The translations under genes were made by a program, and so were the position numbers. Below the pieces are notes generated by a model. It saw only the letters and a list, made by a program, of their open reading frames with translations. It searched no databases and was not told where the DNA came from. From positions 30,234-94,233 of the forward strand of contig JBASOE010000042.1 of NCBI GenBank assembly GCA_049657925.1: a DNA stretch of 64,000 nucleotides, written 5' to 3'. This document shows positions 1-9,062 of the stretch, piece by piece. Each line of letters starts with the position of its first letter. Position 1 is the stretch's first letter. This stretch comes from Mesolinea sp049657925 (GTDB lineage: Bacteria; Chloroflexota; Anaerolineae; Anaerolineales; Anaerolineaceae).

Positions 1-482
1 AAATCGCAGAAGGTCAATCCAATTGGACAGAAGTGATGGAGGAGTTTTACGGTCCTTTCAGCAAGAGTCTGGAGCATGCCAAAGAAAACATGCCCAAAAC
101 CAAGATTGCTCCAGAAAAAATAGGCAGAGTTTGCCCGAGAGATGGCGGTGATTTGGTCTTGCGAACTGGAAAATATGGCAAGTTCATCAGTTGCAGCAAC
201 TTTCCCAATTGCTATTACACCGAACCCCTCGTTGTTAAAACAGGGGTCACCTGCCCAAAATGTAAACTGGGCGAGCTAGTCGAGAAGCGCTCCAAAAAAG
301 GGCGGTTGTTCTATGGTTGCAATCGCTTTCCGGAGTGTGACTTCCTCACCAATAACAAGCCTGTCACTCAAGCCTGCCCAAATTGTGGGGGATTACTTAC
401 TGAGATGGGAAAAGGCCGGGCAAGATGCAATGACTGTCACAACGTGATCAACCTTGACAGTGAACTAAAAGTTGAAGATTGA
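1..482 (+). CDS. topA: DNA topoisomerase I, C-terminal part (5' end outside window)
   Basis: The reading frame is open from base 3 and continues out of the left edge. The visible part begins IAEGQSNWTEVMEEFYGPF, the linker that follows the catalytic core of bacterial type IA topoisomerase I. Three zinc-ribbon modules follow, with Cys pairs in CPRDGG...CSNFPNC, CPKCKLG...CNRFPEC and CPNCGG...CNDC. In this family such modules bind DNA and help strand passage during relaxation of negative supercoils. An internal ATG at 33 is not the true start, because conserved sequence precedes it. The gene ends 59 bases before the next one and no terminator hairpin is visible there. Confidence 0.93.
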   Translation, partial: IAEGQSNWTEVMEEFYGPFSKSLEHAKENMPKTKIAPEKIGRVCPRDGGDLVLRTGKYGKFISCSNFPNCYYTEPLVVKTGVTCPKCKLGELVEKRSKKGRLFYGCNRFPECDFLTNNKPVTQACPNCGGLLTEMGKGRARCNDCHNVINLDSELKVED

Positions 483-541
483 CTGGTATAAAACCTGCAA
501 CTTAACTATTATGTAATAGTGATAGTAGAAGAGGTGCAGTT

Positions 542-1732
542 ATGAACAGTATCATTGCCATCATCAAAGAAAAGTTAAAAGATCCGACTTACCTGATCAT
601 TACAGCGGTTTTAGGTGGCTTAATATTAGGTTTAATCATCGGTTGGGGTGTATGGCCAGTTCGGTGGTCAGATACAACCGCTGAATCGATGCGTGAGGAC
701 CTGAGGGTTGACTACCTGCGAAATGCGGTCGTGGTTTATACGCTTCGCGCAAACCCCACTGACGCGCAAGCTGCCTATGCCAACCTTGGCAGCAAAGCTG
801 AGGAAACTCTGAGCTTACTCAGTGAAGACCCAGGCTTTGCGAGTGCTGAGATGATCGCGCTTTTCCGTCAGGCAGTCACAGGTCAATCCTCAGCGGCCAT
901 ACAACCTGGTCAGATCAATACCAATACAAACCAGACTGGTTCGACCGAGCCCATTGTGGCAGGACCGGCAACCAGCACCTCAGGAAATTCGGGGTCAGGC
1001 TTGAAGATGCTGGGTTTTGTCTTATTGGGTATTTTGGTGGTTGGTGCCGCCCTGGTTTATTTTTTCTTCTACCGCAACAAGGTAAAACCCGTAAACGAAC
1101 CTTTGCCTGATGTTGGCGCGACTCCTGGCTCACACGTCGTGCCCATTCGAGTTGGTGGGCAACCTGGGCAATACCAATCTGAACCCCAACCCATGGCTCG
1201 CGCAATGGCTCAGCCCGTTAAAAACCCGGAACCAGCAGCACCAGCCCAACCGCTGGTCATCCCTTTCTTAAACAACAAAAAATCCAGCAATGGAAATGCT
1301 GAGCAAAAGCCTTTGGCTCAGTTTATGACCACCTATATGTTTGGCGATGACCTGTATGATGAATCATTCACCTTCGACGCTCCAAATGGCGAGTTTATGG
1401 GTGAATGTGGCGTGAGCATCTCTGACATCATTGGCGTAGGCGAGCCCAAGAAAATTTCCGCATTCGAAGTATGGCTGTTTGACAAGAACGACGTGCAGAC
1501 CGTTACAAAGGTTTTGATGAGTCAGCATGTTTACAATGAGCCTAATCTTCGCCAACGTCTGGAAATGAAAGGCGAGCCAGTCATGGCTGAACCTGGACGC
1601 CAATTTGCATTGGAGACAGCCACTTTACGAATGGAAATAAGAATTATCGATACGGTCTATGGCGAAATTCCGTTGCCGGAAAAGAGTTATTTCCAGCGGT
1701 CAACGCTCGAATTAACCGTAGTCAAAAAATAG
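542..1732 (+). CDS. Two-TM protein of unknown function, Chloroflexota-type
   Basis: I do not recognise a named family. The 396-residue protein has a TM helix at about residues 17-38, a ~115-residue mostly helical segment, a Gly/Ser/Thr-rich linker, a second TM helix at about 156-177, and a Pro/Ala/Gln-rich linker. A conserved-looking C-terminal domain of ~150 residues (from about FMTTYMFGDDLYDESF) appears globular and cytosolic. Both termini are predicted inside, with the 39-155 segment outside. An AGAGGTG ribosome site lies about 5 bases before the ATG. A bidirectional terminator follows. The C-terminal domain might be a small beta domain or FHA-like; that is a guess only. Confidence 0.75.
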   Translation: MNSIIAIIKEKLKDPTYLIITAVLGGLILGLIIGWGVWPVRWSDTTAESMREDLRVDYLRNAVVVYTLRANPTDAQAAYANLGSKAEETLSLLSEDPGFASAEMIALFRQAVTGQSSAAIQPGQINTNTNQTGSTEPIVAGPATSTSGNSGSGLKMLGFVLLGILVVGAALVYFFFYRNKVKPVNEPLPDVGATPGSHVVPIRVGGQPGQYQSEPQPMARAMAQPVKNPEPAAPAQPLVIPFLNNKKSSNGNAEQKPLAQFMTTYMFGDDLYDESFTFDAPNGEFMGECGVSISDIIGVGEPKKISAFEVWLFDKNDVQTVTKVLMSQHVYNEPNLRQRLEMKGEPVMAEPGRQFALETATLRMEIRIIDTVYGEIPLPEKSYFQRSTLELTVVKK

Positions 1733-1755
1733 TCAATTCTTTACGATAAAAAATG

Positions 1756-1778
1756 ACCGGCTTAAAGGCCGGTTATTT
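1756..1778. terminator. Bidirectional hairpin between convergent genes
   Basis: Stem ACCGGC (1756-1761) pairs with GCCGGT (1768-1773) around a 6-base loop. A T-rich run follows on the plus strand and an A-rich run precedes it, which serves the minus strand. It lies between the 542-1732 gene and greA, which converge. Confidence 0.7.
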
Positions 1779-1794
1779 GTGTTTATAGAAGGAA

Positions 1795-2286
1795 CTACTC
1801 AATCCGAAGTATCTTTAGTTTAATCTTGAAACCTTCTGAACTTGTGTTGTTAACTGGAGGTAACGTGACATTAACTGTGTCACCGACTTTATGGTTTAGT
1901 AAAGCTGCACCTATGGGCGATTCATAAGAAATTTTCTTTTCCCTGGCATTGGCTTCTTTTGCCCCAACCAGTTCATATGTTTCTTCCTCATCATCGCCTT
2001 CCTTGAAAGTAATAGTATTGCCAATCCGAATGGTTTTATTGTTCGCGTCGGGCTCATCCACCAGGATCGAATTAGATAGAGTTTGTTCAAGCTCCTGAAT
2101 GCGACCTTCCAGAAAGCCCTGATCTTCTTTTGCGGCCTTATAGTCGGCGTTTTCGGAAAGGTCGCCCATTTCAATAGCGTGTTTCAGACGTAGTGCCAGA
2201 GCTTGACGGCGCGGTCCCCTCAGTTCTTCCAATTCCATCTCTATGGCAGCTTTTCCCTTGTTAGTAAGATAAGTTGGTGTGTTCAT
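1795..2286 (-). CDS. greA: Transcription elongation factor GreA
   Basis: GreA binds in the secondary channel of RNA polymerase and stimulates cleavage of backtracked RNA. The 163-residue protein is the usual family length. It has the N-terminal coiled coil with the acidic tip motif GDLSENADY and the C-terminal FKBP-like domain (SPIGAALLNHKVGDTVNV). I chose the ATG at 2286 because MNTPTYLTNKG matches the family N-terminus and an AAAAGGA ribosome site precedes it. The longer upstream frame runs into dgt. It starts 10 bases after the dgt stop, so the two are probably cotranscribed. Confidence 0.95.
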   Translation of the reverse strand: MNTPTYLTNKGKAAIEMELEELRGPRRQALALRLKHAIEMGDLSENADYKAAKEDQGFLEGRIQELEQTLSNSILVDEPDANNKTIRIGNTITFKEGDDEEETYELVGAKEANAREKKISYESPIGAALLNHKVGDTVNVTLPPVNNTSSEGFKIKLKILRIE

Positions 2287-2296
2287 AAATCCTTTT

Positions 2297-3451
2297 CTAT
2301 GGCAGAACGTCGGGTTGAAACATGCGGCTGTATTCTTCGGTCGCAAAGCGGTCGGTCATGCCGGCAATATAATCACAAATGACTCGTTCCAAACCGCGAT
2401 CATTGATCAGAGCTTGATAATTTGGTGGCAACACCGAAGGTGTTGATTGGTAAGCAATAAATAATTCGTTTACGACGCGCTCTGCCTTGGTTGCCATACG
2501 CACAACGCGATAGTGCCGGTAAAGTTTTGCGAAGAGAAAGTCCTTCAGTTCGCGATTGCGGCGATACATATCCTCACTAAAACCAACCACGTTGTAAGGC
2601 AGTTTTTGCAATTCCAGGGCAGACTTGACGCCACTTTTACGCAGATAACGATCAATGGATTGTATCAGGTCAGTCGTCTCAAAACCGATCAAGCGACGGA
2701 TGATCTGGTGACGGGTCAAATCATCGAGCGTTTCAGTCTTGCGTAAGCCAATGGATTCGTTGACGATTTCCCAGATCGCAATGCCATCCAATTGTCCCGG
2801 TGTAATCGTCCCGGAGCGCAAACCATCATCCAAATCGTGGGCAGTGTAGGCTAATTCGTCCGCCGCATTGGCAATCTGGGCTTCCAAATGTCCTCGTAGG
2901 TCCGGATCGTAATCGTTGGCCTCGGAAATGTCATAATCAGTTTCGTGTTTGACCATGCCTTCAAGGGTTTCCCAACTGAGATTTAAGCCAGGAAAGTCAG
3001 GATATCGCCGCTCGAGTTCTGTTACGATGCGGACAGATTGGGTGTTGTGATTAAATCCACCATGATCTGCCATCAGCCGCGAGAGTGCGGCTTCACCAGA
3101 ATGACCAAAGGGCGGATGGCCAAGGTCATGCGCCAGGCAGATAGTCTCTACCAAGTCTTCGTTGGCACCTAATGTGCGTGCAAGCGAGCGGCCAATTTGA
3201 GCCACCTCGAGGGAGTGGGTCAGGCGTGTGCGGTAATAATCACCTTCCTGGTTGATGAAGACCTGGGTCTTGTATTCCAGACGGCGAAAAGCAGTCGTGT
3301 GCAACACTCTTTCACGATCACGCTGAAAGCGTGTACGAAAATCCGCTTCTTCTTCCGGAAACTTGCGGCCTTTCGAGTCCTTGCTGCGAATTCCGTAAGG
3401 GGCGAGTTGTTGATCTTCAAATTCTTCGAGCTGTTGTCGTGTGTAAATCAT
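2297..3451 (-). CDS. dgt: dGTP triphosphohydrolase-like HD protein
   Basis: 384 residues of the Dgt/COG0232 family, which hydrolyses dNTPs to deoxynucleoside and triphosphate. The HD metal site is visible as RLTHSLEVAQIGRSLA...CLAHDLGHPPFGHSGE, and the N-terminus carries the family signature DFRTRFQRDRERVLHTTAFRRLEYKTQVF. The length fits the shorter 'dgt-like' branch rather than the ~500-residue E. coli enzyme. A GAGG ribosome site precedes the ATG. It lies 40 bases downstream of the isopentenyl phosphate kinase gene and 10 bases upstream of greA, so it probably belongs to the same minus-strand transcript. Whether it prefers dGTP cannot be read from sequence. Confidence 0.9.
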   Translation of the reverse strand: MIYTRQQLEEFEDQQLAPYGIRSKDSKGRKFPEEEADFRTRFQRDRERVLHTTAFRRLEYKTQVFINQEGDYYRTRLTHSLEVAQIGRSLARTLGANEDLVETICLAHDLGHPPFGHSGEAALSRLMADHGGFNHNTQSVRIVTELERRYPDFPGLNLSWETLEGMVKHETDYDISEANDYDPDLRGHLEAQIANAADELAYTAHDLDDGLRSGTITPGQLDGIAIWEIVNESIGLRKTETLDDLTRHQIIRRLIGFETTDLIQSIDRYLRKSGVKSALELQKLPYNVVGFSEDMYRRNRELKDFLFAKLYRHYRVVRMATKAERVVNELFIAYQSTPSVLPPNYQALINDRGLERVICDYIAGMTDRFATEEYSRMFQPDVLP

Positions 3452-3491
3452 CTGAGTCCTCGGGAGTCATTCTAACATCAACGGAAGGTAA

Positions 3492-4286
3492 TTATCGAAT
3501 CTGAGTGCCTACATGTTGGCCAGCGACGATTCTATTTGAATTTTCAGCATCCAGACCGCTGTAGATAAAAGCGCTCATGCCCGGGTTTATCGCGCAGGCA
3601 GACTGAAGTAATCTGACCTTTGCCAACATACCACCAGTCACATCTGGTGTCTGGGCACCATCCAAAGTAAAACCACTCAAAGAGTCATCACGAGAAATTT
3701 CCGGAATGACCAACGACCTTTTTGGAAAATCTGCAAAAACACCTGCTTCGATGCCCGCGATGAGCATTTTTGAAGGTTTCAAGTAATCAACTAAATGCAA
3801 AAAGAGCTCTTCAGTGGAAAGAATGGTTCCACCCAGCACCGTGTCGATAACTACATCGCCATAAACCAACGGGATTGTACCTTCTTGAAGGGCGGCTCGG
3901 ATTGGTGCAAGATTCCACGAGATGATTTTGCGATTGCAGGTCAACACATTTGTGCTGGGGCGGAACAATTCGAGCGGCAAACCGATTTTTTGTCCAATCT
4001 CAATAACCAGATCATTGAGTGCTTTGGCAGCCTTGGCGACCTCGGCGAACCCCACCCAGTCTTCTGGGGTCTTCACACCGTCCATCGTACCGTATCGCCT
4101 GGCGATTGTATGACCAAAGGACCCAGAACCATGACCCAGCAAGATGTGTAACCGTGGGTTATTTTCTCTAAGTGTAAGGATTGCTCGTAATGAGGCTTCG
4201 ATGATTTCTGGACGGGCACTTTCGGGTTGGTCCTTATAAGTGATCAGTGAGCCACCCAGCTTGATGAAAATGAGTGTGTCATCCAT
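3492..4286 (-). CDS. Isopentenyl phosphate kinase (amino acid kinase family)
   Basis: Phosphorylates isopentenyl phosphate to isopentenyl diphosphate with ATP in the alternative mevalonate pathway. The 264-residue protein shows the N-terminal KLGGS nucleotide loop (residues 9-13) and the motif GHGSGSFGH (51-59). The histidine that ends this motif is the family-specific residue that separates these enzymes from acetylglutamate and fosfomycin kinases. The amino acid kinase C-terminal ATP site follows (LIAGIEAGVFADFP, VTGGMLAKV). It starts 3 bases after the mevalonate kinase stop, which strongly supports a shared isoprenoid role. Family and context agree; the activity itself is inferred. Confidence 0.88.
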   Translation of the reverse strand: MDDTLIFIKLGGSLITYKDQPESARPEIIEASLRAILTLRENNPRLHILLGHGSGSFGHTIARRYGTMDGVKTPEDWVGFAEVAKAAKALNDLVIEIGQKIGLPLELFRPSTNVLTCNRKIISWNLAPIRAALQEGTIPLVYGDVVIDTVLGGTILSTEELFLHLVDYLKPSKMLIAGIEAGVFADFPKRSLVIPEISRDDSLSGFTLDGAQTPDVTGGMLAKVRLLQSACAINPGMSAFIYSGLDAENSNRIVAGQHVGTQIR

Positions 4287-4289
4287 GAA

Positions 4290-5243
4290 TTAGTACCTCG
4301 TGGACTCCAGGATGGGAACATCGATGACTTGTCTGGAACCTGCATCAAGCAAAGTTTGATGGATACTTTCAGTGTCAGCGCCAGGCGCGAGCGCAACCAT
4401 AAAGCCGCCACGACCGCCTCCTGTCAGTTTAGCGCCAAACGCTCCAGCCTGAAGACTGGCACTGATCAGGGTGTCAAGCTCCGGACTTGACACGCCAATT
4501 GCTGCAAGGTGAGCCTGGTTTTCATTCATCAATTTACCAAACTCCTCAACTTCACCATGCTCAAATGCAATTTTGCCTTTTCTAACAATCTGCTCTATGG
4601 CAACGTAATGCCTGTTGATGTCAGCTGGCTCTTCGTTTCGTTTTTTGGCCAATTCACCAACAGTCACCGCGGTTGACTTCTTGACGCCTGTGTCAGCAAT
4701 GATGAAATGAAAATCGCCGCCTGGAATGAGTGTCTGAGGGGTTTGACCTTTGATGAACCAAATTGGTTTGTTGTAGCTAATGACACTGTTGTCAACCCCG
4801 GAAGGTGTGCCGTGCGCTGAGACCTCGACCTGGTAGGCCAACGCGTTAACGGTGGGCAGATCGAGTGGGTGCCCTAAAAAATCAGAGAGCGCTCGTATCA
4901 CAGCAACAGCCAATGAAGCGCTGGAGCCTAAACCGGAAGAAAACGGGAAGTTGGATTGAATTTGCAGGTGAACAGAGGGTATATCGGTAATTCCAAGTTG
5001 GTCCAAGGTCATGAATATGGCAACTTGCAGCGGATGCGCCTTGGGCAGATCCGACAGTTTGCCATCAATGTCCAACTGAAGGGCTCTAATAGTAAAGCCA
5101 CGCGGTTCGTGAATATTCGCCTGGCAGGTTGCCTTAAGCCATAAAGAGCGGATCGGCACAGCGATGGCCGGATGTCCGTAGACGACGGCATGTTCCCCGA
5201 GCAGGATTAATTTAGCAGGTGCTTTGAAATAGATAGCTGGCAT
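4290..5243 (-). CDS. mvk: Mevalonate kinase (GHMP family)
   Basis: Converts mevalonate to 5-phosphomevalonate using ATP. The 317-residue GHMP kinase has motif 1 APAKLILLGEHAVVYGHPAIAVPI (from residue 8), the glycine-rich ATP loop PFSSGLGSSAS (100-110), the catalytic-Asp region GTPSGVDNS (Asp 151) and motif 3 KLTGGGRGGFMVAL. GEHAVVYG is typical of mevalonate kinase and distinguishes it from homoserine kinase and galactokinase. It sits between the ubiA-like gene (6 bases upstream) and isopentenyl phosphate kinase (3 bases downstream). No phosphomevalonate kinase or decarboxylase lies in the window. Confidence 0.9.
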   Translation of the reverse strand: MPAIYFKAPAKLILLGEHAVVYGHPAIAVPIRSLWLKATCQANIHEPRGFTIRALQLDIDGKLSDLPKAHPLQVAIFMTLDQLGITDIPSVHLQIQSNFPFSSGLGSSASLAVAVIRALSDFLGHPLDLPTVNALAYQVEVSAHGTPSGVDNSVISYNKPIWFIKGQTPQTLIPGGDFHFIIADTGVKKSTAVTVGELAKKRNEEPADINRHYVAIEQIVRKGKIAFEHGEVEEFGKLMNENQAHLAAIGVSSPELDTLISASLQAGAFGAKLTGGGRGGFMVALAPGADTESIHQTLLDAGSRQVIDVPILESTRY

Positions 5244-5249
5244 GAAGAG

Positions 5250-6122
5250 TCAGATTGGCAGGTAGAGGATCAAGAAAATAGACAGCCCCCAGAGAATAAT
5301 GGATATCTGTAGAGGACGATCGTGCAAAATCACTTCCTCTGGGGTGGCTGCATCGGTGCTGGTTTGCAGGATGGTCATGTACCTGAAGATGCCATACAGC
5401 ACCATCGGAATGGTGATCATCATGGTGTAGCGATTTTGATCAGGATGAGCATTAAAGGTGTAAAGCACATACGTGATCAGAATGGCACTGGTAATGATGG
5501 TGATGAACTGGTTAAGTAACGGCAAAGTGTAGCCATCAAGCACTTTGCGATGTTCACCCGCCGATTTATCGAGCAACTTAAGCTCTGACGCTCTTTTGCC
5601 AAAACCAAGGTAGAGAGCCAGGAGGGTAGTCAGAATCAGCAACCAAGGAGAGAAGAACTCGACGGTAATGACTACAACGCCAGCTACAACGCGAATGACA
5701 AAACCAATCGCTATGACCATAACATCGATCAACATGACATGCTTGAGCCATTTGGAGTAAGCCAACATGAGCAGTGTGTAGCCAATACAGATCGATCCGA
5801 ATAAAAGGTTGAGCCGAAATGCCAGGGGAAAAGTTACCAAAGCCAGAAAGGCGACGAACAGGATGGCTTGGCGGGTGGGTAAACGACCAGACGCAATGGG
5901 TCTGTTTCTTTTCATGGGATGGTTGCGATCAGCCTCCAGGTCAAGCAGATCGTTGATTGTGTAGGTTATGCCACTCACCAAACAAAACAGAAAAAAAGCT
6001 GCAAGAACTGTCAATAAAGGGGTAAGGCGCGTCAGCTGTCCATCAAAAATCAACCCAGCAAAAATCACTATATTTTTAATCCATTGCCTTGGCCTTAGAG
6101 TCTCTATGAGAGTCTTAATCAT
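5250..6122 (-). CDS. UbiA-family prenyltransferase, DPPR-synthase-like
   Basis: A 290-residue integral membrane protein with eight or nine hydrophobic segments. The first Asp-rich motif is NDLLDLEADRNHP (from residue 57), followed by MKRNRPIASG. Motif and length match the branch containing decaprenyl-phosphate phosphoribosyltransferase, which moves phosphoribose onto a polyprenyl phosphate for cell-wall arabinan. Other UbiA activities, such as quinone or lipid prenylation, remain possible. The operon with two mevalonate-pathway kinases links it to isoprenoid use. A nearby methyltransferase and glycosyltransferase cluster would be a consumer of polyprenyl-phosphate sugars, but that is inference. 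Confidence 0.75.
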   Translation of the reverse strand: MIKTLIETLRPRQWIKNIVIFAGLIFDGQLTRLTPLLTVLAAFFLFCLVSGITYTINDLLDLEADRNHPMKRNRPIASGRLPTRQAILFVAFLALVTFPLAFRLNLLFGSICIGYTLLMLAYSKWLKHVMLIDVMVIAIGFVIRVVAGVVVITVEFFSPWLLILTTLLALYLGFGKRASELKLLDKSAGEHRKVLDGYTLPLLNQFITIITSAILITYVLYTFNAHPDQNRYTMMITIPMVLYGIFRYMTILQTSTDAATPEEVILHDRPLQISIILWGLSIFLILYLPI

Positions 6123-6213
6123 TTCAATATCTTATCATATTCACGTGTCGGATTGTACTCGTTGGGTGGAGAGAGTTGCTGGGTTTGCTGCGGAAGACTT
6201 CACAAAAACCGAT

Positions 6214-6219
6214 TATACT
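6214..6219 (+). promoter_or_regulatory. Probable lepA -10 element
   Basis: TATACT lies 10 bases before the lepA ATG, so transcription would begin about 4 bases ahead of the start codon. No Shine-Dalgarno sequence is present and no clear -35 is found at normal spacing. This suggests a leaderless or nearly leaderless mRNA. Confidence 0.4.
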
Positions 6220-6229
6220 CTACAGAATT

Positions 6230-8023
6230 ATGGATAGAATTCGGAATTTTTGTATTATAGCTCACGTCGATCACGGTAAGTCCACCCTGGCTGATCGCAT
6301 GCTGCAAATGACTGGCACTATCTCCGACCGCGATATGACAGAGCAGGTGCTCGATACAATGGATCTTGAGCGCGAAAAAGGCGTAACCATCAAAGCATCA
6401 GCTGTGCGCATGGTTTACACCGCTAAAGACGGGTTGGATTATGAGTTTAATCTGATTGACACCCCCGGCCACGTTGACTTCAATTACGAAGTCAGCCGCG
6501 CGTTATATGCCTGTGAAGGCGCAATTTTGGTAGTCGATGCCACGCAGGGCATTGAGGCTCAGACGCTCGCCAATCTCTACCTGGCACTGGATGCCAACCT
6601 GGTGATCATACCCGTGATCAATAAGATAGATTTGCCCTCAGCCTCAGTGGATACTGTCCAGAGAGACTTAAAAACATTGCTTGGCTCTGACGATGAGGAT
6701 ATCATCTGTATCAGTGCCAAGACTGGTTTGAACGTTGACCAGGTACTGGAGGCCATCGCCAAAAAAGTTCCGCCTCCTCGCCGTGATGTTGATAACCCGT
6801 TACGCGGATTGATTTTTGATTCTCATTATGACTCCTACAAAGGGGTAATTTCTTATATCCGGGTGTTTGATGGAGCGGTCAATCATGGCGAAAAAGTCAT
6901 GATGATGGCCAATGGCATAAAAGTTACCCCGGTCGAAATTGGCATATTTGCGCCCTCGCTCACGCCGGTGCAGCGACTGGAAGCCGGGGATGTTGGTTAC
7001 ATTGCTACCGGATTAAAAACCGTCTCGCAGAGCCGTGTGGGCGATACGATCACCTCTGCCATCAATCCAGCTGATTCACCCATCCCGGGCTACAAGAAAT
7101 CCAAACCCATGGTTTACGCCGGAGTCTACCCGACTGAAGGCGAGGATTACCCTATGCTCAAGGATGCGCTTGAGAAGCTGCAACTAAATGATGCCTCGTT
7201 GGTCTATGAACCTGAGTCTTCGGAAGCGCTGAATTTTGGTTTTCGCTGTGGCTTTCTGGGTCTGTTCCATATGGAAATTATCCAGGAGCGCATTGAACGT
7301 GAATATAACCTGGACGTAGTCTTCACCGCGCCTTCGGTGGAGTATCAGGTAGACATGAAAAACGGTGATCGGACGATGATCGACTCGCCGGCCGATCTAC
7401 CAGACGAAGGGGAAATTGCTGAGATCTATGAACCGTGGATGGCGCTGGAGATTTTTGCACCAACTGATTATTACGGCGTGATCATGGAATTGGTTAAAAA
7501 GAAACGTGGTATCTACATCAGTCAGGAATACCCCGCGGTCAATCGCGTACAGCTCAATTTTGAGATCCCGCTTTCGGAAATAATCATCGACTTTTTTGAC
7601 CAGTTAAAATCGAGCACCCGCGGATATGCCTCGATGGATTACCAATTTCTCGAATACCGCGCCGGCAGTCTCGTGAAACTTGAAATTCTGCTCAACGAAG
7701 AGCCAGTTGACGCGCTCACTGCTATTGTCCATAAAGACGATGCCTATCACAAGGGTCAGGCCTTGGTAACCAAGCTAAAAGAGATCATCCCCCAGCAGTT
7801 GTTTGTTATTCCTATCCAGGCTTATGCTCAGGGACGAGTTATCTCGCGGGCGAACGTGAAGGCTTTGCGCAAGGACGTGCTGGCCAAGTGCTACGGCGGT
7901 GATATCACTCGCAAGAAAAAGCTGCTCGAGAAACAAAAGAAGGGTAAAAAACGCATGAAAATGGTGGGGAGTGTTGAGATTCCTCAGGAAGCTTTCATGG
8001 CGATTCTACGCCTGGAGAATTAA
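6230..8023 (+). CDS. lepA: Elongation factor 4 (LepA), ribosomal back-translocase GTPase
   Basis: 597 residues from the ATG at 6230. This start gives the family N-terminus MDRIRNFCIIAHVDHGKSTL; a longer frame upstream adds an unconserved 18 residues. The GTPase motifs are present: AHVDHGKST, DTPGHVDF and NKIDLP. The EF-4-specific C-terminal domain ends with RVISRANVKALRKDVLAKCYGGDITRKKKLL, which separates LepA from EF-G, TypA and tetracycline-resistance proteins. It acts on the ribosome, with reported roles in back-translocation and 30S biogenesis. Its stop overlaps the next start (TAATG), so the downstream flippase-like gene is translationally coupled. Confidence 0.97.
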   Translation: MDRIRNFCIIAHVDHGKSTLADRMLQMTGTISDRDMTEQVLDTMDLEREKGVTIKASAVRMVYTAKDGLDYEFNLIDTPGHVDFNYEVSRALYACEGAILVVDATQGIEAQTLANLYLALDANLVIIPVINKIDLPSASVDTVQRDLKTLLGSDDEDIICISAKTGLNVDQVLEAIAKKVPPPRRDVDNPLRGLIFDSHYDSYKGVISYIRVFDGAVNHGEKVMMMANGIKVTPVEIGIFAPSLTPVQRLEAGDVGYIATGLKTVSQSRVGDTITSAINPADSPIPGYKKSKPMVYAGVYPTEGEDYPMLKDALEKLQLNDASLVYEPESSEALNFGFRCGFLGLFHMEIIQERIEREYNLDVVFTAPSVEYQVDMKNGDRTMIDSPADLPDEGEIAEIYEPWMALEIFAPTDYYGVIMELVKKKRGIYISQEYPAVNRVQLNFEIPLSEIIIDFFDQLKSSTRGYASMDYQFLEYRAGSLVKLEILLNEEPVDALTAIVHKDDAYHKGQALVTKLKEIIPQQLFVIPIQAYAQGRVISRANVKALRKDVLAKCYGGDITRKKKLLEKQKKGKKRMKMVGSVEIPQEAFMAILRLEN

Positions 8024-9060
8024 TGAACTCATCTGCTACAAAACCGCATAAAAAGAATCAGATATTGCGTTGGCTACTGCCAATCGCCATCACCTTCATC
8101 GCTTTTTACTTCATTGCCAAACAGGTAAGATTCGAGGATCTCAAGTCTGCATTCAGCATGTTGAAAGGTCACACCTGGCAAACGTTGGGGGTTTTGCTTG
8201 GCGTCTACGTTGTTAGCATGTCGCTGAGGGCATTAGCGATCAAATTGATCTTAGGTAAGAATTTCGACTTTAAGACCGCTTTCTTCTCGATGAATGCGGG
8301 CTACCTATTAAATAACTTCCTGCCTTTCCGCTTGGGAGAAGTGGGCCGCGGGTTATTACTCACAGGCGAAGGCAAGAACAAAGCTCCTTTCTATAAAGTT
8401 TTTGCTTCAGTTTTCACTGAAAGAGTTCTCGACATTTTTATATCAGCTTCTTTGTTCTTATTGACGATTTCTGTTGCGGTCACTTCTCAAACTTTACGGA
8501 CTGTGGTGTGGGTCGCCTGGATATTGATGATTGTTATGATGGTCGTGATAGCAATCCTCTCCAAACACAAGAACCCATTTTTTAGCTGGTACCAGAAAAA
8601 ATTAGGAACCAAACCATTCTGGATGAACAAAGTCTTACCGAAGTTAGCCAGTTTTTTGGAAGGGTTTGAGGTGCTGGCGGAACCAAAGAAGCTGGCGGCA
8701 ATCTTCGGAGTATTAGCGTTATCCTGGATGCTTTCATTGGCCGAGTTCTACTATTTGCAGCGGATGCTATTGCCCAACGGGCAATGGTGGTGGCCGGCTT
8801 TTGTACTTTCCGCGACCGCGTTTGCCTCTGCCTTACCTTCAGCTCCGGGTAGTTTAGGCGTGTATGAGGCCGCGATGGTGAGTGCCTATCTTGTTTTAGG
8901 CGTTGACCAGGCACCCGCACTGACAATGGCTGTGATCCTACATGTTTATCAATTCGTCCTATCCAGCTTATTTGGATTGATTGGGTTGGAGCGACTGGGT
9001 GAAAATATCGGTTCGTTGGCCTCAAGATCATCCCGAAGACAAGAAATCAAGGAAGAATAA
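8023..9060 (+). CDS. Flippase-like membrane protein (LPG_synthase_TM / UPF0104)
   Basis: A 345-residue polytopic protein with about eight hydrophobic helices and the family signatures NAGYLLNNFLPFRLGEVGRGLLL and FASALPSAPGSLGVYEAAMV. The family corresponds to the membrane half of MprF lysylphosphatidylglycerol synthase/flippase and is often found among glycan genes. No aminoacyl-transferase domain is fused, so MprF activity is not implied. It overlaps lepA by one base, and a TTG-started glycosyltransferase follows 2 bases after its stop, which places it at the head of an envelope-glycan gene set. It may move a lipid-linked intermediate; that is inference. Confidence 0.8.
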   Translation: MNSSATKPHKKNQILRWLLPIAITFIAFYFIAKQVRFEDLKSAFSMLKGHTWQTLGVLLGVYVVSMSLRALAIKLILGKNFDFKTAFFSMNAGYLLNNFLPFRLGEVGRGLLLTGEGKNKAPFYKVFASVFTERVLDIFISASLFLLTISVAVTSQTLRTVVWVAWILMIVMMVVIAILSKHKNPFFSWYQKKLGTKPFWMNKVLPKLASFLEGFEVLAEPKKLAAIFGVLALSWMLSLAEFYYLQRMLLPNGQWWWPAFVLSATAFASALPSAPGSLGVYEAAMVSAYLVLGVDQAPALTMAVILHVYQFVLSSLFGLIGLERLGENIGSLASRSSRRQEIKEE

Positions 9061-9062
9061 TC

